Of a stretch of DNA of 64,000 bases, positions 46,688 to 60,125 are shown piece after piece. Numbering within the stretch: the stretch's first letter is position 1; every line of letters begins with the position of its first letter. The stretch is from Flammulina velutipes. Taxonomy: Eukaryota > Basidiomycota > Agaricomycetes > Agaricales > Physalacriaceae. The DNA is taken from contig CM022373.1 in the NCBI GenBank assembly GCA_011800155.1, forward strand, positions 2,604,001 to 2,668,000. Direction: 5' to 3'. The position numbers and the translations under genes were made by a program. Below the pieces are notes generated by a model. It searched no databases. It saw only the letters and a program-made list of their open reading frames with translations, and was not told the origin of the DNA.

Positions 46688-48242
46688 CTAGTAGAAAACT
46701 TGAGAGTACCGTGTGCTGACGTGCTCGGGGACCTGCCATGGGAAGGAGGCGACCTCGTTACATACTGCCTCAGTTTGACCCCAATCGTCACACCGAGTGA
46801 ACGAGGGTTGCCCGTCTGAAGCGTGGAAGCTCTCCGGACTATGATACGACCCCGGAGTTCCCGAAGTATGGGAGAAATCAAAGGAGGGCGTGACTGCGCT
46901 AGAGGATGCCGGTTCCGTCGGGGCAGTCTTATCCTCGAAACGATAGACGACTGAAAGCAACATGCGCTCCTGCGTCCCACCGCCCTCGGCGAAGGTTATC
47001 TCCGTGACATCTTGCTTCACGGTACATTGGTTCAGGACTGTAAGAAGTAACTAATTCAGTGAAAGCGCGTAAAAGGACAACATGAGACTTACGCGAGTTC
47101 AAACAAAGTTGGGACCAAAACCCTGGTATGAAGTCCGTTTTGTACACGTACGGGGGTATGGGGGACTGGAGATCGAGAGTAGTAGTCTCGGCGTGCGTTA
47201 AGACTTCGTTTATCAGCACAGAGAATGTCGATTTCACGAAGTGGGATTGTAATTTTGGTGAGACGAAAGCCACAGTGGGTTGAACAGCCCACAAGGGAGC
47301 TGACCCCGTCAGCTTGAGGATTTTCTCTTTCGGATCGACCATGGTTTGACGAGTCGTCTGTGACGTTGATGAATGACCTTCGTTCAGTTCAATGAGGACA
47401 CGTGTGCGGCAAGGCGGTGATAGTGAATCTGATGGCGATGAACTAGCGCAAAACACAGATTCGTGCGGCTGCAGATGGAGGCCGTTGGCGACGTCTGCCA
47501 GCATGCCAATTGAATTGTCCGGCAAGATGCCATGTAGAGACATGGATGATGTGGTTGTAGCGCGCGAGATCGGTGAGCCTAAGAATGAATCTATTTCTGG
47601 GGTGCAATTCCGTTGAGACGGCGAGGAAGGTGGCGAGGGAGAGGCCTGGGAAACAGTGGTGGTCTTGGACTTGAATTTCACGTTGGATTCAAACCGTGGC
47701 TTAGATTTCCGTGTTGGTTTTGTCCTCTTCTTGAGGCTAGGTGCAACGAGAGGCGGAAGAGGATCACGGACGATTAGTTTCTTGACTAGACAGCGAGAAT
47801 GAATATTTGACAATCATTTCCAGATGCAAGACTCACTTCGCGAATCTCCACAGGTATCCCTAAGCTGTTGCAAACGGCTACCGACTTGCTTCGCCGTCCG
47901 TTGCTTTCCTGTCGTGCGTAGGATATGTTCTGATATGAAGCGGTTTCTTCGAGGAAAACGAAGCAATGCGCGAGCAGGATCATTGCCGGATCGTGGCTTG
48001 TAGATTTCTAAACCTACGACACGAGTTCAAATCTCGTTCGGGACGAATGAACTATGCATACCTTCGATGAGTGCAGCCTCGACTACGGGTGGCCAAACAA
48101 TTTCGTCCTTCGACGTCTTCAACGTCTTCCATATCTTTCGGCCAGTTACTGCGGTATCAGCTGAGGCCAAGAAGTGCCTCATAGATGGAATAACAGGAGT
48201 GGGGGGCGGGGTCGAGGATGACGCCTCACTGAGTCTAGCCAT
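46688..48242 (-). CDS. TEA/ATTS-domain transcription factor (AbaA/Tec1/TEF type)
   Basis: Exons 48242-48062, 48013-47837, 47785-47093 and 47037-46688 give 466 residues. The TEA domain (~residues 34-112) is split by intron 1: GRKIWKTLKTSKDEIVWPP, EAALIEGLEIYKP, then RFPRRNRFISEHILR and TGKQRTAKQVGSRLQQLRD. This three-helix fold binds CATTCC-type sites. Fungal members (AbaA, Tec1) control conidiation, hyphal growth and mating programmes. Basic (KKRTKPTRKSKPR) and Ser/Pro-rich segments follow. The C-terminal half contains strand-rich stretches (VLIELNEG, MLLSVVYRFED) that could be a diverged protein-binding domain. A TATA box 62 bp upstream of 48242 lies inside the longer open frame, so the later ATG is preferred. 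It is divergent from the WDR5-type gene. Confidence 0.92.
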
Positions 48243-48303
48243 GGGAGTTGTGGAAGGAAGAGGTTTCGGACGCGTAGGTGTCGACCGGTGAATGCTGTTG
48301 AGT

Positions 48304-48313
48304 CCATATATAG
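48304..48313 (-). promoter_or_regulatory. TATA box of the TEA-factor gene
   Basis: CTATATATGG on the minus strand, 62 bp upstream of the preferred ATG. It helps reject the in-frame start at 48395. Confidence 0.5.
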
Positions 48314-48899
48314 TATCGAGAGATGTTGTGCACCCGATCGTCAAGAACCAGGACTGCCTTTCTAAGGATAGTGATCGATGGCTGACTAGTTTCAAGATCG
48401 AATGTAAGACGTAGAAGAGCCTAAATCGGTACCGTCACTAGTCGCCACAGGAGGGATTCCGCCCTAAGAGGCAAGTTGAAGCTTGTGAATTGTGACGGGA
48501 CAAACAAGACTTGTCCACAAGAAGCAGAAGTATTACGGACAGCTTACATACAAAAGGTTCGCATAGATGGGCAGGGATTTGATGTAGTACGGCAATGTAT
48601 CACCAGGAACGACACAAAAAGACTTGTGCGTATGAATTCAATTGTGGACCGTATGCCATGCCTGATGTCAACGAGCAGGAAGGAGGCGAGTTAGAACCAA
48701 GACGGTTGGTGGAAATGCGAGTCAGGCCTGAACAAAGTGTCATACGTACAAATGGATCTCAGTTTTTAAAGTGAACAGCTTGAACAGAAAAAAGGATCGA
48801 CAAGGCGAACTTGGTGGTGGTGAACCCGGATCATGCCGGCTTTTGACAGAAGACGCCGTCAACTTTCCCACGACCCCCTTTTTCAGACTTATTGTCATC
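48314..48899. other. Divergent promoter region of the TEA and WD40 genes
   Basis: No gene recognised. A 72-codon plus frame (48476-48694) has no motif. Confidence 0.5.
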
Positions 48900-50330
<1,431 letters not shown>

Positions 50331-50548
50331 GAGTTACGCTTGGGCTGTATAGTCACCAACCTCTCGACTTGTATCACGTTTGTACCTTAGCTCGCCAAAA
50401 CCTTCTTTAGATAATTTACTAACCTGTAAATGTACATTTTGCGATGTTGAAATTGAATTACTAGACTGTAAATAGTGATACACAGAGAGATGGTCCATTG
50501 AATGCGAGTAGAAAGCAATGCAGAAAGTATGACGGTCATGTACGTCTT

Positions 50549-53500
50549 CTATTTCAAGGGTTCGGCGGTGAGCAGATCTGGCGTACAACTCAATTTAGCG
50601 GACAGCGCAAACAACTGTTTGACATACCTTTGGCGACTTCCTTATCGGCTTCTGTCAAGCCTGAGTCGTGGGCTTCCAAGAAGGCATCCACCTGAAGGAA
50701 GAAAGGTGAGTAGGTAGTCGAAGGTCACGACGGCAAAATGTGTCATTACCTCGTCCATGACATTGTCCCCGCTGATGTCTTCACCTTCGAGGTCATAGTC
50801 ATCTTCGTCGTCATCCTTGGCATCGTCTATGGCAAACGCAGTTCTCTCCATTAAAGCAGCATTGGCGGCTTGGACCATTGGCATAGGCGAGAATATCTTA
50901 GTGTTCTCCTTTTCAGGAGGGGGTGGCACTGTGTCCACGGTAAGCGTCGATGTCGACCCTGTCGAAGAGGAAGTGACAGTGCTCGACCGAAGGCTCGTCC
51001 GCGAACTTGAGTGACGCATACCCGGCGTGAGTAACGATTCTCGAGCTTTAGGTTCCTCGAGTTTCGTGTAACGTCCAATGGAGGGTTTATGGATGACCTG
51101 CGGCCAACTCGTCAGATATTTTCCATTAGTGGGAGAGGCAGCAACCCCAACCTGGTGCTTGCCAATCGTCTTCCCAATCTCATCCGTGAACATGTTGAAT
51201 ATCTTCTTGTTACTGTCTGTGGCAATTGTGGACCAAATGTCACCGAGAAGCCCACTGTTCGAGGCAGACAGCTCTAATTCAGGCAAGGTTTCCAACCTGA
51301 ACGACGCCGAGAGATCTGTTTCAAAGAAAGACTCTAAGATCTCATCTGCGAGGACCACCATGCGGAATCTACGGACACAAGAGTTAGCAACCCGATTCCA
51401 TCGATGAACAACACTCACGTTGCCAAGTTTAAATATGGCTGATTGGATGCAATAGGTGGTGGTGAAACAGGTTCACCATCTTCGCCTATCACTGGCTTCT
51501 CTGGCTCAGGCAGGAGAGCATCGCCGTACTCGAACGCGTTGGTCATGAACCGACTAACGGCCCCGAGATAGGCATCTCCAATTTCGAACCGAAATATGAA
51601 CTAATGCGGACATTATCATGTCAGAGCGCACCACATCGTTGTGGCGGTGGACTCACCAGGAATGTTTCGGACAAAGTCAACACTTCATCCTTAGTGAGGT
51701 AGCCATCTTTATTCTTGTCATGTAGATTGAAGAACCATTCGATATTTTCCATGAGGTCATTGAACATCACACCGTCGAGTCCATAGACAAGATCCTGTGG
51801 AATTGTTGGTAAAAAAGCCACGCTAAAAAGGGTCCATAAGGACATACCTGGAAAGACAAGGCACCTCGACAGGATGTATCCCAGAAGAAGAATAAGCGGT
51901 CAATGAACTCATGCTCCGCGACCTCCCGATCTATCCGTTGCTAACAAGACATCGTTAGGCGAAAAAAATGTCAACGGGAAAGCACACGGACCTGGAAGCC
52001 ATTGCGTACAATTCTCTCGTCACGCGCCCAGGTAGCGATCTCACTGAGGAAATATTGGAAGGTCTTCAGGCCGATTCGCGTTTCCGGTTTTTCGACAGTG
52101 CCGTCATTTGGCGATAAAAGACTTGGAGGCGGAGGAACGGCAGGGGGAGGAGGATGTACACACATGGCCTGGTACAATGAATCGTAGATAAACCCAGCCT
52201 GCTCTTTGGTGAATCGTCCTAGACTGCGCAAGTTCCGAACGGCGGACCGCTTGGAGAACGATTCGATACTATGGATGATTTCACTTCGAAAGCGCCTGCG
52301 TTCCGCGAGGATCATGTCATCCGTGATCACAGAAAACTCGCGGAAAGAAACCAGCAATAGCTCCTGGAATCGTGTGATAGCTCGTGCTCGAGGATCTGGG
52401 GAATCCGGATGAGCTGATTCGCCCAGAGACGCGAAGTAATCTCGCATGAGACTAGCAAGAAAGTTAAATGGCCAGTCTCAACACAATGTAATAAACGCAC
52501 TTCAGGAAATGACCGTCGTCTTGCACTTGTAATAGCTTCTCTCCATTGATCTTGAGAATAGCTGAGCAGTATCAGTATGTCGAAGTCACAACCAAAGACT
52601 GGTACTAACCAAGACTATCGACTGAAGGTTAGCCAACTAGTAAACAGAGACTTCAGATTGGACGTACCCCACTTGGAACAGAACCTTGGGACCCATGCAG
52701 AAGAAACAATCAACTATCCGGAAGGCAAAGATCATGGGCATACTGTTTATGAACCTAAGAAATATGGTTGTCAATGATGGGTTTTTGAGTGCGTATAAGT
52801 GACGCACAGGCTGAGGAACCAAGGTAACGAGGCAACGGAAAGTTGGACATCTACCGCCTGGAAATGGTCATGAATCATGGGTAGACAACGTTGTACAAGC
52901 GATTCAAAGACACGCTGATCCAGGAGAGTACCATGCATGGAAGGCCTGAACGCTATGAGCTGAGAGAGTTAGAATAGAGATCTCAAAACACGAACGCATA
53001 ATATCCGGGCAGCAATCGATCACAGAGGACTTCCAATAACCAGAAAGCTTGTTCCTCTGACATGTATCTGTTCGATTATGAGATGATGATATATGGATAG
53101 AAAACAATCCGAACATCAAGATGGCTGCGGCAAGGATGTTCATCGCCTATAAGCGTACATTAGGCAATGAGAACGATGTCTTGACGGGCTGACGCACTTG
53201 ACAGTATCCAAGTTCTGGGTTCTTGAATGCGTATGCCTGCAACACCCTCCGTAGTGCGTTTATACCATCTTCTGATTGATAACCAGCGTACTCGGGCAAA
53301 CTGCGATGCAAGTCCTTCTCAATATCTTCTGTGCTTGTACTAGTCCTGCCCTCGTTGTCTTTGAGCAACTGTTCGTAATATCCTGGATTGGCGTATCGTA
53401 GGTAGATTGAGCCGGAAAGGGTTTCCCACATCTCGCCTCTTAGACGATTTGGAAGGCCAACTTGAACCAAACGTGTGGATTGAGGATAACGAAGGAGTGT

Positions 53501-54396
53501 CAAGTTGCGTCCGTGAGCTGTGGGAGTGTCAGCAGGGCTGGAGGAAGTAAAGAAGGTCAAGCGTACTCTTCAGATATGCTGCCCAAAGCTTGATTTTGGA
53601 GGCTTCACGCAATCTGACAGTGTTAGACCGTGTCCCGCGCTAGACGCCGTAGCACTCACTTCTTGGGATCGCCAGGAAACTTGAAACGAAGTCCCAGTCC
53701 ACCGTGGTACGTAGATTCGCGAGGTTCCGGATTGTCCTTCTCCTCGCTAATGAGACTCCCATCCTCCCTTTCTTGATCGGCGACCGTCGCAGAGTCGGAG
53801 ACTAGTGTCTCTGAATAGCAAGTCTTGACAAACGGCTTGACAGTCTTCATATGCCCTTTCTGCAGTTCAATCTTGAGTGCGTCACGTAATAATGAGCAGA
53901 ATAAATCGGCGGTCGGTCGCAGAGACGTGAGTTGTACGATCTACTAGATTTCAGAACGGTTACAAGACACCGGCGATGAGGACGTACTATCTTTCCTCCG
54001 TGCCACAGCGAGAGGCTCAGAGCATAAATGCCAGCGCGAGCGTTCAGACGCTCAACACGTCTGATAGTTGACAAAGGAAGCGTAAACCGCACAGATTTAC
54101 GGTCCAGCGACGAGAATGTGAGATACGGCGCTATAAGATATAGTTTGCCGGCCTGTATTCACTTCAAGTCAGCCATAAAGAGCTTCCAGTGCAGTAGAGC
54201 GTACGTATGAGTCCTCTTCGCCCTGTATGCCCAAACTGAGCACAGCGTTTATGTCCATTTTCTCAACCTCCTCCTCTGCCGATCCATGGCCTGAAACTGG
54301 AGTTGACGACGTGGAGGGGAGAGAAAAGAATATCTCTGTCAACTGTTCCTTGGTTGGCTCCTTAAAGTTGCGCAGCGCCGTCGATATCGTGGACAT
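50549..54396 (-). CDS. GYP2: GRAM-TBC-EF-hand RabGAP (Gyp2/TBC1D9 type)
   Basis: Eighteen exons (54396-54205, 54152-53988, 53940-53660, 53613-53567, 53517-53198, 53146-53115, 53067-52996, 52945-52808, 52754-52668, 52614-52610, 52561-52501, 52451-51992, 51940-51848, 51794-51657, 51600-51419, 51368-50750, 50691-50628, 50577-50549) join in frame to 994 residues. The N-terminal GRAM region includes [23 protein letters not shown]. The TBC domain starts near 245 ([13 protein letters not shown]); both catalytic fingers are intact: Arg in [11 protein letters not shown] (~300) and Gln in LGYCQ (~335). [15 protein letters not shown] and [13 protein letters not shown] follow. An EF-hand loop [12 protein letters not shown] lies near 680. 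It should accelerate GTP hydrolysis on Rab proteins in endosome/Golgi traffic, possibly with Ca2+ control. One exon is only 5 nt and is required for the GLAILK motif. The C-terminus is [21 protein letters not shown]. Confidence 0.92.
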
Positions 54397-54603
54397 TTTG
54401 TCGTGGTGGGTCAAGCGCAAGCCTCAATGTGGCTGTGCAACTGAGAGATCGCAGTCTGAGCAAGTCACAGTCCTATGGATACAGTATTGTACACTTCCTC
54501 TATCCGTACATACAAAAGAATTTCCTAAATTACAACATAGCATTGAGAGGATCCCTTCATTTTTTTTTTCAGTCATGGAAAACTGCATCGTAAATGACTG
54601 CAC

Positions 54604-56138
54604 TTACAGCGGAAGAGCTTTCCGAACTTCATAACGGACGTGACGGCCTTCTTCCCCTTCTCGAACAAGAATAATCTTGTTATACGCTCCCCTCCTGTAG
54701 TCGTAACGACTGTGATCCAACTCCCGAATGTTTGGACACCGCTGAACAATCTTCATAATTGCCACGTGCATCTTGTCCATGTCTCCATTCACAGAGGACC
54801 ACAATGACGGTCCAAGAAAACTCTCGAGTTTGCCAAGATGTGAGAAGATCTCCATCCACAAGTCCTGGAAGGGTTTTCGTCAGAGAAACGACAAGACAAC
54901 AAGACCGCTGCGAGGTCATACGCACCAGTGGCATCGGTAAGTTGGGCAGCGACAACGAGAGTAGGTTGGGGCACATCTCCGCCAACTCAAGGAGAGAGAC
55001 GTACACATCAGCCGTAACAGACCCGAGTCGAACATGAAGTACATGTTCTCCCTGGAAGCCCTTCAGACCGACCAACATCGCCGGCTCCAACGCTGTGTCA
55101 ATGCTTTCAATTGCCCGGGGATTCGCGTACAGCGCTCTGACGAAATGTTCACCACCGTGTACTCGTTTGAGGTTGGGAAGGGCTGTGGCAGCAATGCCAC
55201 TCGGAAGATCTCCTACGGGAAACCAAGAAATTTCTTCGAGACTCTTGTTCTTATGGAGAAAAGTCGTCCAGGATTTGTCGAGCGATGCAGTTCCTCCAGA
55301 TTGCATAACAATTTTGAACTTCTTTAACCGCGGAAGTACGGTGTCAGATATCACAGTGAGTTCCATAGGTACTCGTAGTGCCTTCAAGAAGTGATATTAG
55401 GGATATCCGCGAAAGTATGATCGGAACTGACCTCCAGGTTTGGACACGCCTTCAACATGAGCTTGAGAAGCTGCCCAAGGTTTGGCTTGAACCAAGCTCT
55501 GCCAGATAAAGATAATTGAGATAGGTTGGATAGTTTCCACAACTACTCAAACTTCAGCGAATAAACCGTGCTACTTAATTTAGACTCACCGGATAAATCG
55601 AATTGTGTCGTCCAGGAAAAGCTTCAAATCCGCCAGCCAGGGCAACATGCTTGAGATCTGGCTTCCCAACCAGAGTTCCAAGGATCTCGTTCTCGTGAAG
55701 GGGAGACATCGTTGGTTCGGGGAAGGGAATCATATCAGACGACCAAGTAAAAACCCGCAGACGATCCATATGTCTTAGCGCCTTGCACATGGTCTTGACG
55801 CGTCCCTCCTCGTCCTCAGTAGTAGCTGGGGCTGTCTCGGAAATCTTCACTAGCGAATTGGGATATCTATCTGATGAAGTATGGTTGTGTCTTTCGCACA
55901 TGTGAACCTCCCGAATATTCCTAGCCAAGTCTGCTCTGCGGGAAAGATGAGCCCAAACGGCGGGGAGCTTATGCCTGATCCTCAGAATGCGGTATTCGCT
56001 GTGTCGCGGAATCGCCAGGGCAGAGCACGCTTTAGACACGCACGCAAACGACACCAGATCCCGATGCAAGTCGATTTCTGAGAGTATTTCATCCAGGATC
56101 TCCTGTGGGAGCCGCAATAGCGTAGGTGGGGGAGGCAT
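54604..56138 (-). CDS. F-box protein with LRR-like repeats
   Basis: Exons 56138-55590, 55542-55432, 55381-54926 and 54864-54604 give 458 residues. The F-box is N-terminal (LLRLPQEILDEILSEI, then LVSFACVSKACSALAIPRHSEY). Repeated leucine-rich units follow (NLSQLSLSGRAWF, KLMLKACPNLEALRV, LPNLKRVHGGEHF, MCPNLLSLSLPNLPM), and the last is RCPNIRELDHSRYDYR. It is expected to be an SCF receptor of unknown target. All joins are in phase 0 and keep the LRR pattern running. It is transcribed divergently from the F-box gene at 56947. Confidence 0.85.
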
Positions 56139-56946
56139 TGCGCTCCAGCGGGAATGATGGTGGAAAGGAAGATACAGTAGCTGTATGTTAATGTGCCCCG
56201 TATGTCATGCTGGCAGTCAAGGAATGCAAAGAGTACCTTTTCGGAGAAAGATAAGATGGCATCTTTATCGAACAAGCGACATGCTAAATGGGGTTACTCG
56301 ACCCGACTTTGACATGCCGTGCCGCCGCAATTCTGAAGTAACCGTCTTCCTGCCGTCTTCTTTTGAAGCTTTGGAAACCAACTGAAAACTGAAGCCAGTT
56401 GAGAAAGGTAAAACAGCAATACACATGAGCTACCTTACCTCAGTGTGGCGTTATCTCAGCCCTAACATCTCTCAATGAACTACGCCACAATTTACTGATC
56501 ATGAGTGTCACAGATGTAATGAATTCCGAGACCGTTAACATGATACCATCCATATGAGTCCACAGGGAATCGATACCAAACTGTTTATCAGACTACACCG
56601 AACACAGGTTGCGTGATAGCTATTGTCCCGTCATCGTCGCAAAGCCTCCAGCAGGAGAAGGCCGATATATCGAAATTCTTCGGAGGCTTTTGTTGTGCTG
56701 GACGACTTCACAGCCTAGAAGAATAATTGCCGTTCAATCTTCTGTCACCTTCCTTCATTTCTGTGACATGGGTACATAGGATGTAGTTCCATTTCAACAT
56801 GAGCGGCTAGGTTGATCGTGACATGCTGTGATGAAACTCGGGCACATCGCCTCGCACGCACGCAACTTCAGAAATAGCGTCAAACTCCTGTTTAAATGTA
56901 AACCACCTCCACATTGATTTGAATCGTTCCTTTCCTCTCCCTTCCC
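56139..56946. other. Divergent promoter region between two F-box genes
   Basis: About 0.8 kb, no coding signal and no clear TATA box near either start. Confidence 0.5.
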
Positions 56947-58272
56947 ATGGCGATCATCACCAAAAGACTCAGCTGGCCCTTCACTACTGGAAAACCACTT
57001 CCCCTCCTTCCCCAGAAACAACTGATCATTCCATCGCTTCCCACGGAGGCTATAAATTGCATCCTCTTGCATGTATCAGATAGCGCGACATTGAAGTCGT
57101 GTTCCCTTGCATCCACCAAATTCCGTGGCATCGCTGAGAAACTCCTCTTCGCATGCATCACCATTCGTCTCTCATCATCTCACGTAAATCCGTACCACGC
57201 ATTCCTTGCTTTCATCGGTAAATCCGGTCAGCGCCTCGCGCCGTTCGTTCACTCTTTGAAACTGTTTGACTTCTACCTGGAGGATTGCACATCGACATGG
57301 CTTGCATATGATGGCCACATTCTGCCCCGCATCGTCGCCTGTTTGGCGAACCTCTGGCACCTGGGAATCTATGCACATCGTGACATATCCCCAGCTCTGC
57401 GCACCATGGTCACTGGGGTCTCGGAGCTTCGAAGTTTGACTGGACGCGGGTTTTCAATAGACATGGGCACCATCCTAGAGCGATGTCATTCGCTGCGTGA
57501 GCTTCGAATTGCGGACGTCGAGATGATTCGGACCAGGGAAGAGGACTCCATCTCCGTGAACTCTGACGAGCTAGACATCACAGAATGTCATTCATCACCC
57601 CGCCTCATGGATACCCCGCCCATTTCACCCCAGCGTGCTTCCATTCGCCAGCTCTACATCCAGATGACGCCGGCCACGTCGACAACATTCATCGATCAGC
57701 TCCTCCACGCATCGCTCTGGCGGTCCTTTGTGAAGCTGGACGTGCTCGACCTAGACCTCATCCATTTTCCCTACCCCAAAACTATACAGCGCCTACTGGC
57801 CGCCACCAGCAGCTGCACGAGCCATCTTCGAATACGTGCATATCATACGACATCGCTCGGGTTCCATGTTCATCCAACTGTGCCCCGTGTTTCGTACACT
57901 TTCAAGGTGCTCCCTCGCACAGGCAATCCCAGCTTCGTCGACATGTTCCAGCCCTTCAATCGTCTCCATCGCCAACGAACGAACTGCAACGTCCGAAGTC
58001 ATCCGCCTAACCGATGGCGGGGGATTTCGGATTTACGGCTGGAAATTGAGCTGGGGGACACTTTCTCGTTGTTCGAGAGGGACCAATGGGAGTGGGCATG
58101 GTTGGATGAGGTGCTCGGTGGAGTGAGAAGAAAAGTGTCCTTTGTGGTGGTGCTAACGGTGCCGGGCGAGGTTGAAGCGGATTTGAAGCGGGGTATGGAG
58201 GGCAGGATTAAGGAGTGTTTGCCCAGATCGGTCGAGAGGGGAGTTTTGAGAGTGAGGGTTCAATTGCTATAG
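56947..58272 (+). CDS. F-box-like protein, single exon
   Basis: An uninterrupted 441-residue frame. An F-box-like unit lies at ~27-70 (LIIPSLPTEAINCILLHV, then LKSCSLASTKFRGIAEKLLF). Variable leucine-rich segments follow (ILPRIVACLANLWHLGIY, CHSLRELRIADVEM, SFVKLDVLDLDLIHF). The C-terminal 90 residues (ISDLRLEIELGDTF, DQWEWAWLDEVLGG and LPRSVERGVLRVRV) resemble the usual family ending. Residues ~295-355 read less like protein than a second frame open over the same DNA (57836-58126), so compensating indels in that segment are possible. Target unknown. Confidence 0.75.
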   Translation: MAIITKRLSWPFTTGKPLPLLPQKQLIIPSLPTEAINCILLHVSDSATLKSCSLASTKFRGIAEKLLFACITIRLSSSHVNPYHAFLAFIGKSGQRLAPFVHSLKLFDFYLEDCTSTWLAYDGHILPRIVACLANLWHLGIYAHRDISPALRTMVTGVSELRSLTGRGFSIDMGTILERCHSLRELRIADVEMIRTREEDSISVNSDELDITECHSSPRLMDTPPISPQRASIRQLYIQMTPATSTTFIDQLLHASLWRSFVKLDVLDLDLIHFPYPKTIQRLLAATSSCTSHLRIRAYHTTSLGFHVHPTVPRVSYTFKVLPRTGNPSFVDMFQPFNRLHRQRTNCNVRSHPPNRWRGISDLRLEIELGDTFSLFERDQWEWAWLDEVLGGVRRKVSFVVVLTVPGEVEADLKRGMEGRIKECLPRSVERGVLRVRVQLL

Positions 58273-58355
58273 TCTTATTGAGTGGACTGGCACGGACATC
58301 TATTGTATCATTATCCATTTTCTGTACAATATGGCACCATCATGGACATCACTTA

Positions 58356-59778
58356 CTATATGATCACTTTCTTCAATTCATTGCACTCCTCCACGGAAGC
58401 AAGGACAAAATTATGTTCCAGCTCTGCGTGTGGCTTTGTCTCCTTGAAGCCTCTCTTCGAAGTGACTGCAGTATCGTTTATAATCTTCGGTTCCTAGTAT
58501 TGAAGACCAGGTCACAAGCTGAGAAATGGTATACATAGTATAGACTCACGACAATGAGAGAAGTTCGCACACCGAATACAGCATCGCTGTTCAGATGTGG
58601 ATCACCCTTGAAGTATAGGGCAGTGACGAGAGTATCATATCCTGGGGCCTACACGACTCAACGTTGTGTTCTAAAGGAAATAGAGTATCCGTACCTCGAT
58701 TAGGAAATGGAGATGAGCTGGTCGAATGATTTGTCTCTCCAGCTTTGCAAGCATTTTTCCCACAGGACCGTCAGCGGGAATTGGATACTGGACAGGTCTA
58801 AAAGTAAAGACGGCATCAGTGGAGCTGCCCAAACCCGTGAGCAAGAAAGACACAGACACAACGGCTCGGAACGCGTAACTTCCATCTTCAGCAGTTTTTA
58901 ACCTGCCTCTACAGTCAGGCCCGATACGATTGGCGTACTAAAAGGAAGGAATTTATCAACAAATTCAATGAAAGTCACGACGGCATACCTGTGTATCATA
59001 TTGTCCACTGTCGTCCGTTTCCCAAGTATCAATCATGGCGGAGGCGACAGGTCGACCTTTGGTATCCACAACCTTGCCATACACATACATATAGTCGCCT
59101 TTGCCTTCTGACGCGATAGATTCGCCACTTTCGACTAGACAATGATATTGAGTATTCAAAAAATTTGAAGTGACGAGTGCATCGACACCGACCATGTTGG
59201 GCGTCATCGGTATGGAAAGGGCCTAAGACCGTATTCTCCGTAGCATTCGATGGTTTGACATTATTTATCGAGTCAACCAATGAGGAGACACCCAGCGTGT
59301 CGGATAAGAGGATGAATTCTGGGTAGTAATGTTAGAGTAGGCGACGCAGACGCGATGCATTAGCGCGCCTTGTCGTTTATCAGAGCATTTCTGACCAGTT
59401 TCAGTGAGAAATTGAATGGCAGTCCTATCCGCAAACATCAAAGGAGAGTTTAGAAATCCGAGTTGATTACTGACATCCATTCATCTGTCGTAAGAGATGT
59501 TTCACGAACGAAATCGTGGAGATGATCAGTCTAGGAAGATTAGCGACATCCGATACGAGCAAATGGGCACCCACTAAACTTCTAAAGATGAACTTCATCC
59601 TTTCGCTTTTACCTGAGTATCGATTAGTGCTTGGACAAAACGTAGTAATCAATTCGGACGCACATCTCGCATTCATAGCATGAACATTGGCAGTAATCGT
59701 ATCTGCAGTCATGTCTAAAGCTTCTGGCTGTGTTGTCGAACCTAGATCATGTTTCTGGTTCGTTGCGATTGCTTCCAT
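58356..59778 (-). CDS. Intradiol ring-cleavage dioxygenase (catechol/hydroxyquinol 1,2-dioxygenase)
   Basis: Ten exons (59778-59664, 59612-59575, 59530-59475, 59424-59369, 59318-59193, 59134-58989, 58937-58858, 58797-58695, 58648-58550, 58493-58356) give 318 residues. The N-terminal linker domain reads DHLHDFVRETSLTTDEWM and FLTETGQKCSDKRQEFILLSD. The marker LVDSINNVKPSNATENTVLGPF precedes the catalytic barrel. Iron ligands are visible as Tyr in QYDTQ, Tyr in YPIPADGPVG, and the His pair in RPAHLHFLIEAPGYD. It opens catechol or 1,2,4-trihydroxybenzene rings with O2 and Fe(III), a late step of lignin-aromatic breakdown; there is no signal peptide, so it is cytosolic. The fourth intron (59368-59319) begins with GC, not GT. 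The end KPHAELEHNFVLA is typical of hydroxyquinol-type enzymes. Confidence 0.93.
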
Positions 59779-60125
59779 AGCTTAGAGATAGTCGTAGTGA
59801 ATTTTCACAAGCCCTAAAGGGTTTCTTTGGGCAGGCCACGGGACCAGAGGGTGCCTTCGGAGGACCTTTTACGATAGGACTTGCCGGTGCGCGCTTTACA
59901 AAAGTTTCCGTCGTCGTCCAAAGACAGGGTTTAAATAACAATTGAATTGCGGAATTCTCGATATGGCCCGCGGTGCAAGATGAGAAAAACAAAATATGGA
60001 TGATGGTCAAAGGGTGAAGTGATGACTGCGGTAGCATCACAAGTTGTTTCTCGACCACCATGTTCAGCCCGATCCTCTAAGTGTTCAACGTTCAACCATT
60101 CCGCCCTTAGAGTCATTTCCAAATT
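59779..60125. other. Divergent promoter of the dioxygenase and GPHR-type genes
   Basis: A 347-bp spacer. The open minus-strand frame upstream of the dioxygenase (to 60061) has no motif and is out of frame with it. Confidence 0.55.

Noticed and set aside
48014..48036. A tRNA T-arm look-alike (ACGAG-TTCAAAT-CTCGT)
   Set aside because: It lies within an intron of the TEA-factor gene, and no A box, anticodon arm or acceptor stem can be built around it.
59747..60061. 104-codon frame upstream of the dioxygenase as an extra 5' exon or gene
   Set aside because: The dioxygenase has a good ATG at 59778, this frame does not join it, and no motif is present.
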